From [Eubacterium] eligens ATCC 27750 (lineage in GTDB: Bacteria; Bacillota; Clostridia; Lachnospirales; Lachnospiraceae): 64,000 nucleotides of DNA. This document shows positions 56,321 to 64,000 of this stretch, piece after piece. The notes under the pieces were generated by a model. The model was not told the origin of the DNA. It was given only the letters and a program-made list of their open reading frames with translations, and made no database searches. The position numbers were made by a program, and so were the translations under genes. How positions within the stretch are numbered: the stretch's first letter is position 1; every line of letters starts with the position of its first letter. The DNA lies in assembly GCF_000146185.1 (NCBI RefSeq), contig NC_012778.1:268001-332000 (forward strand). The letters run 5' to 3'.

Positions 56321-56480
56321 GTTTTTGATATAATTTTAAACCAATTTAAGTCTATTTTCGTATATTGAAATAGAGGGAATAATAAAATCTGTATAGGGGA
56401 AAGGTTAAATTGGTGATGTTATAAACGCAAGAACAGCAGTAAGAAGGTACAATAAGCAGGCTGCCAGAAGGCAGATAGCA

Positions 56481-57305
56481 GTGACAAAAATATTGATAGC
56501 AGCTACATTTGTAATGATAATTCTGGCGGTTGTAGTTTTATTTATGAATTATGAAAATGGTTATTATGATGAAATTAAAAGTGTGATAAACCTGAAATCA
56601 AGTAATGACGAGATTAACCACAACGAAGATACCGCATTAGTTGATGTAGAATTGGTTCAGATGGAAGAAGCTGGAGAGATAGCTGAGCTCGGAACTGAAA
56701 ATGTGCAGATGCAGACAGAGACTATTGAGAATTATTATAAGATAGAAGATTTTAAATGGTTAAATCAGAATCCGGAACTTCCTACAGGATGCGAAATTAC
56801 TTCTCTGACATCTGTGCTGAATTATTATGGAATAAATGTTAAGAAAGAAACTATGGCGGATGATTATTTAAAGAAAGGTAATGGAAGTTATTACAAGATG
56901 TTTCTTGGAAATCCAAGGGATGCTGGCAGTTTCGGATGTATGGCACAGCCGATAGTTGATGCTGCAAATCTTTATTTCAAAAAGAATAATGTCAGTATGA
57001 AAGCATCAAATGTAAGCGGTGTATCATTTGAGAAGATATTGGAGTATGTTTCACAGGGAGTACCTATGATTGTGTGGAATACGATGGGTATGGCTCCAGC
57101 TTATGAATCGAAGACGCTTACTCTTGATGGGCGCGAATACACGTGGATTGCGCCTGAACATTGTGTAGTAGTTGTAGGATATGACCTTGATAATAATGAA
57201 GTTTATGTTGCTGATCCTATGACAGGCATGGTTACAAGGAATTTGAAAATATTTGAGGAGCGATATGTTTCTTTAAAGAGACAAGCTGTTTATGTTACAA
57301 GATAG
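56481..57305 (+). CDS. Membrane-anchored C39-like cysteine peptidase (274 aa)
   Basis: One N-terminal membrane helix (ILIAATFVMIILAVVVLFM) is followed by a linker and a peptidase_C39_2 domain from about residue 90: LPTGCEITSLTSVLNYYG with Cys104, then PEHCVVVVGYDLDNNEVYVADP with the catalytic His and an Asp/Asn. The domain is probably outside the membrane. The GTG start at 56481 has AGAAGG at 56466-56471. The frame is open upstream to 56409 and reads as a basic, coding-like stretch (RTAVRRYNKQAARRQIA), so the true start may lie upstream, perhaps at a rare start codon. Function in peptide cleavage is expected, substrate unknown. Confidence 0.82.
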   Translation: MTKILIAATFVMIILAVVVLFMNYENGYYDEIKSVINLKSSNDEINHNEDTALVDVELVQMEEAGEIAELGTENVQMQTETIENYYKIEDFKWLNQNPELPTGCEITSLTSVLNYYGINVKKETMADDYLKKGNGSYYKMFLGNPRDAGSFGCMAQPIVDAANLYFKKNNVSMKASNVSGVSFEKILEYVSQGVPMIVWNTMGMAPAYESKTLTLDGREYTWIAPEHCVVVVGYDLDNNEVYVADPMTGMVTRNLKIFEERYVSLKRQAVYVTR

Positions 57306-57310
57306 ATATT

Positions 57311-57360
57311 ATGCGAAATGCTGTCCGGTCTGAATAAGACGGACAGCATTTCGCATATTT
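57311..57360. terminator. Long bidirectional terminator
   Basis: Nearly 20 base pairs between 57311-57330 and 57338-57356 with one bulged base. It sits between the convergent peptidase and MATE genes. Confidence 0.88.
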
Positions 57361-57364
57361 AAAA

Positions 57365-58705
57365 TTATTTAGAATGTCTGGCATGAAGCTTCCTGGCACA
57401 ATGTATGAATGCAGGAAACAAAAATGCGTCAGCAGCAATCCAAGCGATTGGTGAGGCGAGGCATGCACCCATGAATCCAATACTTGGAATAAGTATGATG
57501 GCTGCAAATGCACGGCCAATCATCTCTAAGATACCAGCTGATATTGCAAATACTGAGAAGCCCATACCCTGTATGCAGAAGCGGACTACATTAACACCTG
57601 TAAGCGGAATGTAGAAGCATGCAGATGCAAGGATGAACTGTCTTGTAAGAGCAATTATTGTTGTCTCTGATGCATTAACGAATAATAATGCAATATAATC
57701 TGTAGTGAAATACAGTGCAATAAGAGAAAGAACACTGTATACTGAACCGATTATCATAGCGGAGCGTACGCCCTGACCAAGTCTTTTAATCTTGGCAGCT
57801 CCAACATTCTGTCCGGCATAGGTTGCCATGGTTGAGCCGAGTGCATCAAATGGACAACAGGTAAAGTTAAACATCTTAGAACCGGCAGTCATTGCGGCTA
57901 CATATGTTGAACCAAGTGTATTGACAGCAGCCTGAAGGATTGTACTTCCGATGGCTGTTATTGAATACTGGAGTCCCATAGGAACACCGTTCATACACAG
58001 GTTGGTGATGAATCTTCTATCAAGTACCCTTTCTGATTTGTCACCTTTTAAGATGTCATATTTCTTATACATATATATAAGGCAGGTAAGTCCCGAAATT
58101 AACTGTGATGTTACAGTTGCCCAGCCAGCTCCGGCAACACCCATCTTACATACAAGAATAAGAAAGAAATCAAGTACTACATTTATTATTGAAGAAAGGA
58201 CAAGGAAAACTACAGGTGTCTTACTATCGCCAAGCGAACGGATAACACCGGACACCATGTTGTACAGGAATACAGTTGGGATTCCTATGAATATAACTAC
58301 TATGTAATTATAGGCATGGTCAATAATATCTGCCGGTGTATTCATGATAATAAGTATCCTGCGGCAGAATATTACGGATGCAAGCGTAAGCACTATGGCA
58401 AACACAATACTGCAGATATATCCGTTAAATACATATTTTCTAAGGTCAGCAGGCTTCTTTGCACCAAAGCATTGGGCAACCGGAATCACGAATCCGTTAC
58501 AGACTCCCATACAGAAACCGATTATCATGAAGTTGATAGAACCTGTTGCTCCAACTCCGGCAAGAGCTTCAACACCGAGAGTTTTACCAACGATTATTGT
58601 GTCAACAAGGTTGTAGAACTGCTGAAACAGCATTCCGAACAGCATTGGAACTGCAAATCCAAGAATATGCTTGGAAGGCGAACCATTTGTCATGTCTTTT
58701 ACCAT
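57365..58705 (-). CDS. MATE family multidrug/cation antiporter (446 aa)
   Basis: Twelve hydrophobic segments in two repeated halves, with MLFGMLFQQFYNLVDTIIVGK at the start of the first half and a similar LQYSITAIGSTILQAAVNTLG in the second. The conserved ALAGVGATG and GDSKTP motifs are present. MATE proteins export drugs or metabolites by Na+ or H+ exchange in the plasma membrane. The promoter on the reverse strand is perfect (58771-58744). The substrate is not predictable. Confidence 0.93.
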   Translation of the reverse strand: MVKDMTNGSPSKHILGFAVPMLFGMLFQQFYNLVDTIIVGKTLGVEALAGVGATGSINFMIIGFCMGVCNGFVIPVAQCFGAKKPADLRKYVFNGYICSIVFAIVLTLASVIFCRRILIIMNTPADIIDHAYNYIVVIFIGIPTVFLYNMVSGVIRSLGDSKTPVVFLVLSSIINVVLDFFLILVCKMGVAGAGWATVTSQLISGLTCLIYMYKKYDILKGDKSERVLDRRFITNLCMNGVPMGLQYSITAIGSTILQAAVNTLGSTYVAAMTAGSKMFNFTCCPFDALGSTMATYAGQNVGAAKIKRLGQGVRSAMIIGSVYSVLSLIALYFTTDYIALLFVNASETTIIALTRQFILASACFYIPLTGVNVVRFCIQGMGFSVFAISAGILEMIGRAFAAIILIPSIGFMGACLASPIAWIAADAFLFPAFIHCARKLHARHSK

Positions 58706-58743
58706 AGGATTTCCTCACTTTCGTATATTTATAAAGCCAAATG

Positions 58744-58771
58744 ATTATACTATATTTTTACAAACTGTCAA
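58744..58771 (-). promoter_or_regulatory. Promoter of the MATE gene
   Basis: On the reverse strand TTGACA (58771-58766), 16 bases, TATAAT (58749-58744): both hexamers are consensus. Confidence 0.85.
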
Positions 58772-58809
58772 ACTGATTTTGCACGAATTTGAATTAATTT
58801 AACGAATTA

Positions 58810-58838
58810 TTGTCTTAATATGAAATGTCTGTTAAAAT
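58810..58838 (+). promoter_or_regulatory. Promoter of the Gx-transporter gene
   Basis: TTGTCT (58810-58815), 17 bases, TAAAAT (58833-58838). The leader to ATG 58868 is about 25 bases. Confidence 0.6.
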
Positions 58839-58867
58839 GCATAGGTAATATTTATGCGGAGGCAGAC

Positions 58868-59380
58868 ATGAAGAAAACTTTTGATGTTAAGAGACTTACA
58901 ACGCTGGCATTACTTACAACAATTGCGCTGACAATATTTGTTGTGGAATCAGCGATACCTACGCTTGTTCCAATACCGGGAGTTAAGTTAGGACTTGCCA
59001 ATATAGTCACACTTTTTGTATTAAAAAGGTATAAATTCAGTGATGCAGCTATTGTGCTGGCTATGAGAATTATACTGGCTACAATATTTACAGGGCAGGC
59101 GGTATCATTTATATATAGTGTAAGTGGTGGATTCTTATGCCTTATTGTGATGGCAGCTGTTAATAAATTGCTTAGGGGACAGTATATATTTCTTACGGGA
59201 ATACTTGGCGCGGTGTCGCACAATGCAGGTCAGATTCTTGCTGCATTTTTCATACTCAGATTGTCAGGTATATTTGCGTATATGCCGTTCCTTGTGATAA
59301 GCGGTGTAATAACAGGTCTGTTTACGGGACTTGTGTGCTTCTTTGCAGACAGATATATTCCTAAAAAATATACTATGTAG
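58868..59380 (+). CDS. Gx transporter / heptaprenyl diphosphate synthase component I-like membrane protein (170 aa)
   Basis: Five or six membrane helices. The N-terminal stretch ESAIPTLVPIPGVKLGLANI is typical of the Hpre_diP_synt_I (Gx transporter) family, and ILATIFTGQAVSFIYSVSGG follows. The family resembles the substrate-binding S components of ECF transporters and is usually next to a NusG-II gene, as here. What it moves is not known. ATG 58868 has GGAGG upstream. The in-frame ATG at 58820 overlaps the promoter and is not used. Confidence 0.88.
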   Translation: MKKTFDVKRLTTLALLTTIALTIFVVESAIPTLVPIPGVKLGLANIVTLFVLKRYKFSDAAIVLAMRIILATIFTGQAVSFIYSVSGGFLCLIVMAAVNKLLRGQYIFLTGILGAVSHNAGQILAAFFILRLSGIFAYMPFLVISGVITGLFTGLVCFFADRYIPKKYTM

Positions 59381-59395
59381 CAGATGGAGGAGATT

Positions 59396-59788
59396 GTGGA
59401 AAAAAGAGTTGTTGCAGTGGTGGCTGTGATTGTCCTGCTTGTCGGGGCAAGTGTGGCTTCTATTATATATATGAAATCAGGAAAGAATGATGGTAGTAAG
59501 ACCGCTTATATATACAGAGATAACGAATTGTTAAGAACTGTTTCGTTAGATGATGTTAAGAATCCGTACACGTTCAGGATTGAATACGGGGATGGAGAGT
59601 ATAATGATATTCTTGTCGAGAATGGAAAGATTAAGATTGCTGATGCAAGCTGTCCGGATAAGCTGTGTGTGAACATGGGCTATATATCTGAGCCTTTAAT
59701 GCCAATCATATGTCTGCCTAATCATCTTGTTATTAGAATTGTGAATGACGGCGAAGAATCGCCGTCACTCGATGGTGTTGTGTATTAA
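59396..59788 (+). CDS. NusG domain II-containing protein (130 aa)
   Basis: One N-terminal membrane helix (RVVAVVAVIVLLVGASVASI) and an extracellular beta domain with CPDKLCV, the cysteine pair of NusG_II proteins. The family has the KOW-like fold of NusG domain II but no RNA role is known. It often pairs with Gx transporters, and here follows one after 15 bases. I chose GTG 59396 with GGAGG at 59386-59390. An in-frame ATG at 59384 overlaps the site. The stop at 59786-59788 directly touches the stop of the reverse gene. Confidence 0.85.
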   Translation: MEKRVVAVVAVIVLLVGASVASIIYMKSGKNDGSKTAYIYRDNELLRTVSLDDVKNPYTFRIEYGDGEYNDILVENGKIKIADASCPDKLCVNMGYISEPLMPIICLPNHLVIRIVNDGEESPSLDGVVY

Positions 59789-60679
59789 TTATTTCATCCA
59801 GCGGCCAGAAGCTCCACATGGAAGTACAAGTCCGTTACTTGAAACAGGAAGACCTACTTCCTGTGAATCACAGTGTCCGCCAAAGCTCTTAAGTTCTGTG
59901 CTTAACATATAAGTAAGAACGGCTGGCTGAAGACCTGTAGTGTATGAATTAATAAGGAAAAATAATGGTTCATCAGAAAGAAGCTGTGCACAAAGCTTAA
60001 CAAGTGGGTGTATGGCTTCTTCTATTTTCCAGATTTCTCCTTTAGGACCACGTCCATATGAAGGTGGATCCATGATGATTGCGTCGTAATGGTTGCCTCT
60101 TCTTATCTCTCTTTCTACAAACTTTACACAGTCATCAACTATCCAGCGGATAGGCTTGTCAATAAGTCCTGAAGACTGTGCATTTTCTTTAGCCCATGCG
60201 ACTATACCCTTAGAAGCATCTACATGTGTAACATTAGCACCAGCGGCTGCACATGCAAGTGTTGCTCCACCTGTATAAGCAAACAGGTTAAGAACCTTTA
60301 CAGGTTCGCTGCCACGCTTTTTCCTGGCATCAGAGATTATCTTTCCAAACCAGTCCCAGTTAGCAGCCTGCTCAGGGAATATTCCTGTGTGCTTGAAGCT
60401 GAATGGCTTTAAGTTGAATGTCAGCTCCTGTTCAAATGAAGGACTGTTGTAGTGAATCTGCCACTGCTGTGGAAGGTCAAAGAACTCCCATTCTCCGCCG
60501 CCCTTAGAACTTCTGTGGTAATGACCGTTCATATTCTTCCAGCCACGCTCTTTCTTAGGAGTGTCCCATATTACCTGTGGGTCCGGGCGTACAAGAATAT
60601 ACTTGCCCCAGCGTTCAAGTTTTTCACCTTTAGAGGTATCTATTACTTCATAATCTTTCCAGTTATCAGCTATAAACAT
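59789..60679 (-). CDS. Class I SAM methyltransferase, RlmI/RlmK-like (296 aa)
   Basis: VLNLFAYTGGATLACAAAGA is motif I, VTHVDASKGIVAWAKENA motif II, and DAIIMDPPSYGRGPKGEIW holds the DPPSYG motif of 23S rRNA cytosine-C5 or related methyltransferases. The N-terminal 100 residues (NWKDYEVIDTSKGEKLERW, then DPQVIWDTPK) are a separate domain. It is probably an RNA methyltransferase. The reverse-strand promoter is TTGCAG, 17 bases, TATAAT (60771-60743). Confidence 0.88.
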   Translation of the reverse strand: MFIADNWKDYEVIDTSKGEKLERWGKYILVRPDPQVIWDTPKKERGWKNMNGHYHRSSKGGGEWEFFDLPQQWQIHYNSPSFEQELTFNLKPFSFKHTGIFPEQAANWDWFGKIISDARKKRGSEPVKVLNLFAYTGGATLACAAAGANVTHVDASKGIVAWAKENAQSSGLIDKPIRWIVDDCVKFVEREIRRGNHYDAIIMDPPSYGRGPKGEIWKIEEAIHPLVKLCAQLLSDEPLFFLINSYTTGLQPAVLTYMLSTELKSFGGHCDSQEVGLPVSSNGLVLPCGASGRWMK

Positions 60680-60742
60680 AATTAAGTATCCTTTTCTATA
60701 TAAAAATATGTTGCAGTTTGGTACCGCATTTGTTATTAAATA

Positions 60743-60771
60743 ATTATATACGAAAATATTAATAACTGCAA
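60743..60771 (-). promoter_or_regulatory. Promoter of the RlmI-like methyltransferase gene
   Basis: On the reverse strand TTGCAG (60771-60766), 17 bases, TATAAT (60748-60743). The leader is about 60 bases. Confidence 0.72.
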
Positions 60772-60786
60772 TCGTGCAAAAATGTT

Positions 60787-60816
60787 TTGAACAGCTGTGT
60801 TTTATGTTAATATATT
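60787..60816 (+). promoter_or_regulatory. Candidate promoter of the SulP gene
   Basis: TTGAAC (60787-60792), 18 bases, TATATT (60811-60816). It lies just upstream of the AAGGGG ribosome binding site (60834-60839). Confidence 0.55.
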
Positions 60817-60848
60817 TCTATCGAAATCTGATTAAGGGGCGATGCATA

Positions 60849-63038
60849 TTGAAAAATGTTAGTTTAAAGAATATACAGAAGGATATTGTATCAGGAATAA
60901 TTGTTGCACTTGTGTCAATTCCTATATCAATGGGGTATGCACAGATTGCGGGACTGCCTGCTGTGTATGGTCTGTACTGCTCTATTCTGCCAGTGCTTAT
61001 ATATGGACTTGTGACATCTTCGCCGCAGTTTGTGTTGGGAGTGGATGCAACTCCGGCGGCACTTGTCGGTGGAACACTTGCAACGCTTGGGATAGTGTCA
61101 GGTTCTGAGGAGGCGAAGGCAGTAGTTCCGTCGATAACTTTAGTTGCAGCATTGTGGCTGCTGCTTTTCTTCTTTATCAAAGCAGGCCGTATTGTCAATT
61201 ACATATCGACACCTGTAATGGGTGGATTTATAAGCGGTATTGGTGTGACAATAATTCTTATGCAGACTGCGAAGCTGTTTGGCGGTAATGCGGGAACAGG
61301 AGAGGCAATAAAGCTTCTTATACATATAGCCGGGGAGATGAAGTCGTTTAATCTGTTGTCAGCAGTGCTTGGAGTCGGAACAGTAGTGATTATTCTTGTA
61401 GCGAAGAAGTTCATTCCAAAGTTTCCGATGTCAGTACTTCTTATGGTAGTTGGTGCACTTGCAACTGCAATTTTTCATATTGACAGATTCGGTGTTAAGC
61501 TTCTTCCGCATGTTGATAAAGGGCTGCCGGGATTCTCACTTCCTGATATGTCAGTTGTGTTTAAGAATCCGTCAGATATAATACTTCTTGGACTTTCAGT
61601 GGCAGGTGTTGTCATGGCGCAGACATTGCTTGCAACTAATAATTATGCCAACAAATATGGCTATAAAGTAAGCAATAACAGAGAAATTCTGTCTTATGCT
61701 GCTGCAAATGCGGCTTCTGCTGTAATTGGCGGATGCCCTTTGAATGGAAGTGTGTCAAGAACAGGAATTGCAGACCAGTTTGGTTGTAAATCACAGGTTA
61801 TGTCAATAACAGCTTCTCTGACAATGCTTCTTATAGTGCTTTTTGGAACACCGGTGCTTGAGTATCTTCCTGTACCAATACTTACAGGAATTGTTGTTGC
61901 AGCACTGATAGGAATTACTGAATTCGGGCTTGCAGTTAAATTATGGAAAACAGACCATACGGAGTTTGCAATATTTGTAGGAGCATTTTTAGGTGTTCTG
62001 TTATTCGGAACGATACATGGAGTTGTAATCGGTGTTATTCTTTCATTCATTGCTGTTATTGTCAAAGCAGTTGAACCGCCAAGAGCATTTCTCGGAGTTA
62101 TACCGGGACAGGAGGGGTTCTACAGCCTTAACAGATACCGTAATGTAAAGAAGATAAAAGGTGCGGTTATATACAGATTTAACGGTGCGCTTTTCTTTGC
62201 AAATATTAATACATTTGTTGATGATATAGAAAAAAATCTTGATGATAATACTAAATGGGTAATTGTAGATGCCGGAGGCGTAGGTTCTATTGATGTGACG
62301 GCAGTTGACAGACTTATGTCTTTATATAAGGCACTTGAAAAGAAAGGCATCAGATTCTATATTACAGAGCATGAACACACACTTAATGACCAGCTAAGAG
62401 AGCTTGGCGCAGGTGAGTTTGTTGAAAAAGGTGTTGTTAGAAGAACGATTCCGCTTGCCCTAAGAGATGCAGGGCTTGACAGACCTTATCCTGTCGAGGA
62501 GGGGGAAGAAGAGCAGGCTGTTTCTGGCGAGGCACATGAGGATAACGAAAGGCTTGCTGAGATTGAGTGGGCTTTTGGTGCGGATGCAGACGAATGGCTT
62601 GAGAAGATGGCAGCAGAGATGGCTGATGAGATTGGCAGTGTCAAGAAAGATGAGAAGAATGTTATTGTTGATGCTGAAAAGCATGCTGCATGGGGAAGAA
62701 TCGGACTCTTTGATGAGAATGAACTGCTTGAGCGACTTGAGATGCATTTGTTTGACGATAAGAAATATCCTAATCTTGATATTGATGATATTGAGAAAAG
62801 AATTGATGAGCGCCGCGTTGTTGTTGAGAAGAAGCTGGCACAGATTAATCCTGACGCAATACAGATGCTTAAGGAACACAGAAAACAGATGCTTGACAGA
62901 GTGAAGCTTCATAATCCATATGCGTATGAGCACACGATGGAGCAGAGGAGAAAGCATTATGAACATCTGCAGAAGAAAGACCCGGAGCTTGCACAGAAGC
63001 TTAAGAATTTTTATAATCTATCAGATGATGACAAATAA
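60849..63038 (+). CDS. SulP family anion transporter with STAS domain and long charged C-terminal extension (729 aa)
   Basis: The membrane domain (residues about 10-400) has the SulP pattern: DIVSGIIVALVSIPISMGYA, PAVYGLYCSILPVLIYGL, and GGCPLNGSVSRTGIADQFG. A STAS domain follows (about 415-535, VIYRFNGALFFANINTFVD, KWVIVDAGGVGSIDVTAVD). From about 550 to 729 comes a highly charged, helical tail (EWAFGADADEWLEKMAAEM to NLSDDDK) that most SulP proteins lack. It imports sulfate, bicarbonate or a similar anion. I chose TTG 60849 with AAGGGG 9 bases upstream. A GTG at 60774 would include the promoter region. Confidence 0.88.
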   Translation: MKNVSLKNIQKDIVSGIIVALVSIPISMGYAQIAGLPAVYGLYCSILPVLIYGLVTSSPQFVLGVDATPAALVGGTLATLGIVSGSEEAKAVVPSITLVAALWLLLFFFIKAGRIVNYISTPVMGGFISGIGVTIILMQTAKLFGGNAGTGEAIKLLIHIAGEMKSFNLLSAVLGVGTVVIILVAKKFIPKFPMSVLLMVVGALATAIFHIDRFGVKLLPHVDKGLPGFSLPDMSVVFKNPSDIILLGLSVAGVVMAQTLLATNNYANKYGYKVSNNREILSYAAANAASAVIGGCPLNGSVSRTGIADQFGCKSQVMSITASLTMLLIVLFGTPVLEYLPVPILTGIVVAALIGITEFGLAVKLWKTDHTEFAIFVGAFLGVLLFGTIHGVVIGVILSFIAVIVKAVEPPRAFLGVIPGQEGFYSLNRYRNVKKIKGAVIYRFNGALFFANINTFVDDIEKNLDDNTKWVIVDAGGVGSIDVTAVDRLMSLYKALEKKGIRFYITEHEHTLNDQLRELGAGEFVEKGVVRRTIPLALRDAGLDRPYPVEEGEEEQAVSGEAHEDNERLAEIEWAFGADADEWLEKMAAEMADEIGSVKKDEKNVIVDAEKHAAWGRIGLFDENELLERLEMHLFDDKKYPNLDIDDIEKRIDERRVVVEKKLAQINPDAIQMLKEHRKQMLDRVKLHNPYAYEHTMEQRRKHYEHLQKKDPELAQKLKNFYNLSDDDK

Positions 63039-63058
63039 TTTATATAACGGAGATAATA

Positions 63059-64000
63059 GTGAATATATTAAATGTTGAAAAGGTCAGCAAGACCTACGGA
63101 GAAAAGGAACTTTTTAATAATATAAGTCTGGGAATTAACAGTGGTGATAAGATTGGGCTTATAGGTGTGAATGGAACGGGTAAGTCTACTCTTTTAAAGA
63201 TTATTGCGGGCATTGAAGAGCCAGATGAAGGACAGGTTGTAAAGGGTAAGGGGATTGAGCTTGCATATCTTGCACAGACGCCTCTGTATTATGATAATGA
63301 AAATGTACTGGAATATGTTATGCGTGGAAAGCATGTAGACAGCCAGCCGAAAGCAAAAGAGATTCTTAACAAGCTTGGAATAACAAATCACGCTGCAATG
63401 ATGAATATTTTATCAGGCGGTCAGAAGAAAAGAGCAGCGCTTGCAAGAACTTTAGTTGAGCCGGCAAGGCTTCTTATTCTTGACGAACCTACTAACCATC
63501 TTGATAATGACATGGTACTCTGGCTGGAGCAGTTCATTAAGAATTTCAAGGGAGAACTTATTATGGTTACTCATGACAGGTATTTCCTTGATAATGTAAC
63601 TAACAGGATTGTTGAGCTTGATAAAGCTTCCCTGTACAGCTACGATACGAATTATTCAGGCTTTCTTGAGCTGAAGACTCAGCGTGAGGAGATGGAGAGG
63701 GCGACTGAAGCCAAGAGACAGAATATATTAAGGAAGGAACTCGCGTGGATAAGAAGAGGATGTCAGGCTCGTTCTACTAAGCAGCAGGCCCGGATTGATA
63801 GATTTGAGGATATGAAGGAAGCTTCAAAGCAGGCGAGAGCAAGATTTGACAAGCAGCTTATGGATATGAATTCAGTCAGCAGCAGGCTTGGAAGAAAGAC
63901 TGTTGAACTCCATAACATTTGTAAAAGCTTTGGAGAGCGGACAATAATTGACGATTTTACCTACATTTTTTTAAGAGATGACAGAATCGGTATTGTCGGT
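63059..64000 (+). CDS. ABC-F family ATPase (Uup-like), 3' end cut by window
   Basis: The first ATPase domain has Walker A GVNGTGKST from residue 36, the signature LSGGQKKR at 118-125, Walker B LLILDEPTNHLD and VTHDRYFL. The linker is the Uup-type WIRRGCQARSTKQQARIDRF. The second ATPase domain begins at about residue 285 (LHNICKSFGERTIIDDF) and the frame runs open to the right edge at its Walker A (IGIVG). ABC-F proteins act on ribosomes, not in transport. Some give antibiotic resistance, but this sequence looks like the housekeeping type. GTG 63059 has GGAGA at 63049-63053. Confidence 0.9.
   Translation, partial: MNILNVEKVSKTYGEKELFNNISLGINSGDKIGLIGVNGTGKSTLLKIIAGIEEPDEGQVVKGKGIELAYLAQTPLYYDNENVLEYVMRGKHVDSQPKAKEILNKLGITNHAAMMNILSGGQKKRAALARTLVEPARLLILDEPTNHLDNDMVLWLEQFIKNFKGELIMVTHDRYFLDNVTNRIVELDKASLYSYDTNYSGFLELKTQREEMERATEAKRQNILRKELAWIRRGCQARSTKQQARIDRFEDMKEASKQARARFDKQLMDMNSVSSRLGRKTVELHNICKSFGERTIIDDFTYIFLRDDRIGIVG

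Noticed and set aside
58316..58744. Forward frame of 142 codons
   Set aside because: It is antisense to the MATE gene, and its composition is unlike a natural protein.

Overview
The window is a piece of a low-G+C Gram-positive chromosome, almost certainly from a motile member of the Clostridia, and the gene content points to Lachnospiraceae. The signs are strong AGGAGG-type ribosome binding sites, the rpmG-secE-nusG-rplKA / rplJL-rpoBC / rpsL-rpsG-fusA-tuf order, a short flagellin with sigma-28-type promoters, and many LicD, RgpF-like and CgeB-like enzymes. No 16S rRNA or tRNA gene is visible, so a genus call (for example Lachnospira or Roseburia) would be a guess. Family names below come from reading the proteins, not from a database search.

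Left part, 1-20.4 kb: a surface-glycan locus. It opens with two tandem LicD plus glycerophosphotransferase-like fusions, the first cut by the window edge. A decayed AAA-ATPase pseudogene follows (about 3.64-4.24 kb). Then comes a visibly AT-richer operon (4.48-20.36 kb) encoding an unknown repeat protein, a radical SAM enzyme, a pyruvyl-transferase-like protein, UDP-GlcNAc 2-epimerase, several glycosyltransferases, methyltransferases, two RgpF-like proteins, a LicD gene broken by an in-frame amber codon and a DXD glycosyltransferase. Most of these proteins carry one extra small Rossmann-like module, at either end of the chain.

20.4-26.4 kb: an AAA ATPase with a C-terminal winged helix lies behind an iteron-like array that overlaps its promoter. 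It is followed by a CDP-alditol cassette (pentulose-phosphate epimerase, CDP-glycerol-type phosphotransferase, TarI-like cytidylyltransferase, TarJ-like dehydrogenase) and a GT4 glycosyltransferase.

26.4-39.2 kb: flagellar and decoration genes. Flagellin has a sigma-28-type promoter. It is followed by a small unknown gene, StrF-like and CgeB-like glycosyltransferases, a large methyltransferase, a second glycerophosphotransferase-like enzyme, a reverse-strand CgeB paralogue, an AMP-ligase, a LicD protein, a 119-residue unknown with a clear sigma-28-type promoter, and a reverse-strand FliD-like protein. This layout suggests that flagellar filament or cell-wall components are decorated with phospho-linked glycans. 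That is inference.

39.2-55.7 kb: the conserved information-processing block with L33, SecE, NusG, L11, L1, L10, L7/L12, RpoB, RpoC, S12, S7, EF-G and EF-Tu. It has good housekeeping promoters, an L10 leader with an attenuator and clear terminators.

55.7-64 kb: ordinary housekeeping and membrane genes. These are a histidine phosphatase, a membrane-anchored C39-like peptidase, a MATE transporter, a Gx-transporter and NusG-II pair, an RlmI-like methyltransferase, a SulP transporter with an unusual charged tail, and an ABC-F ATPase cut by the right edge.
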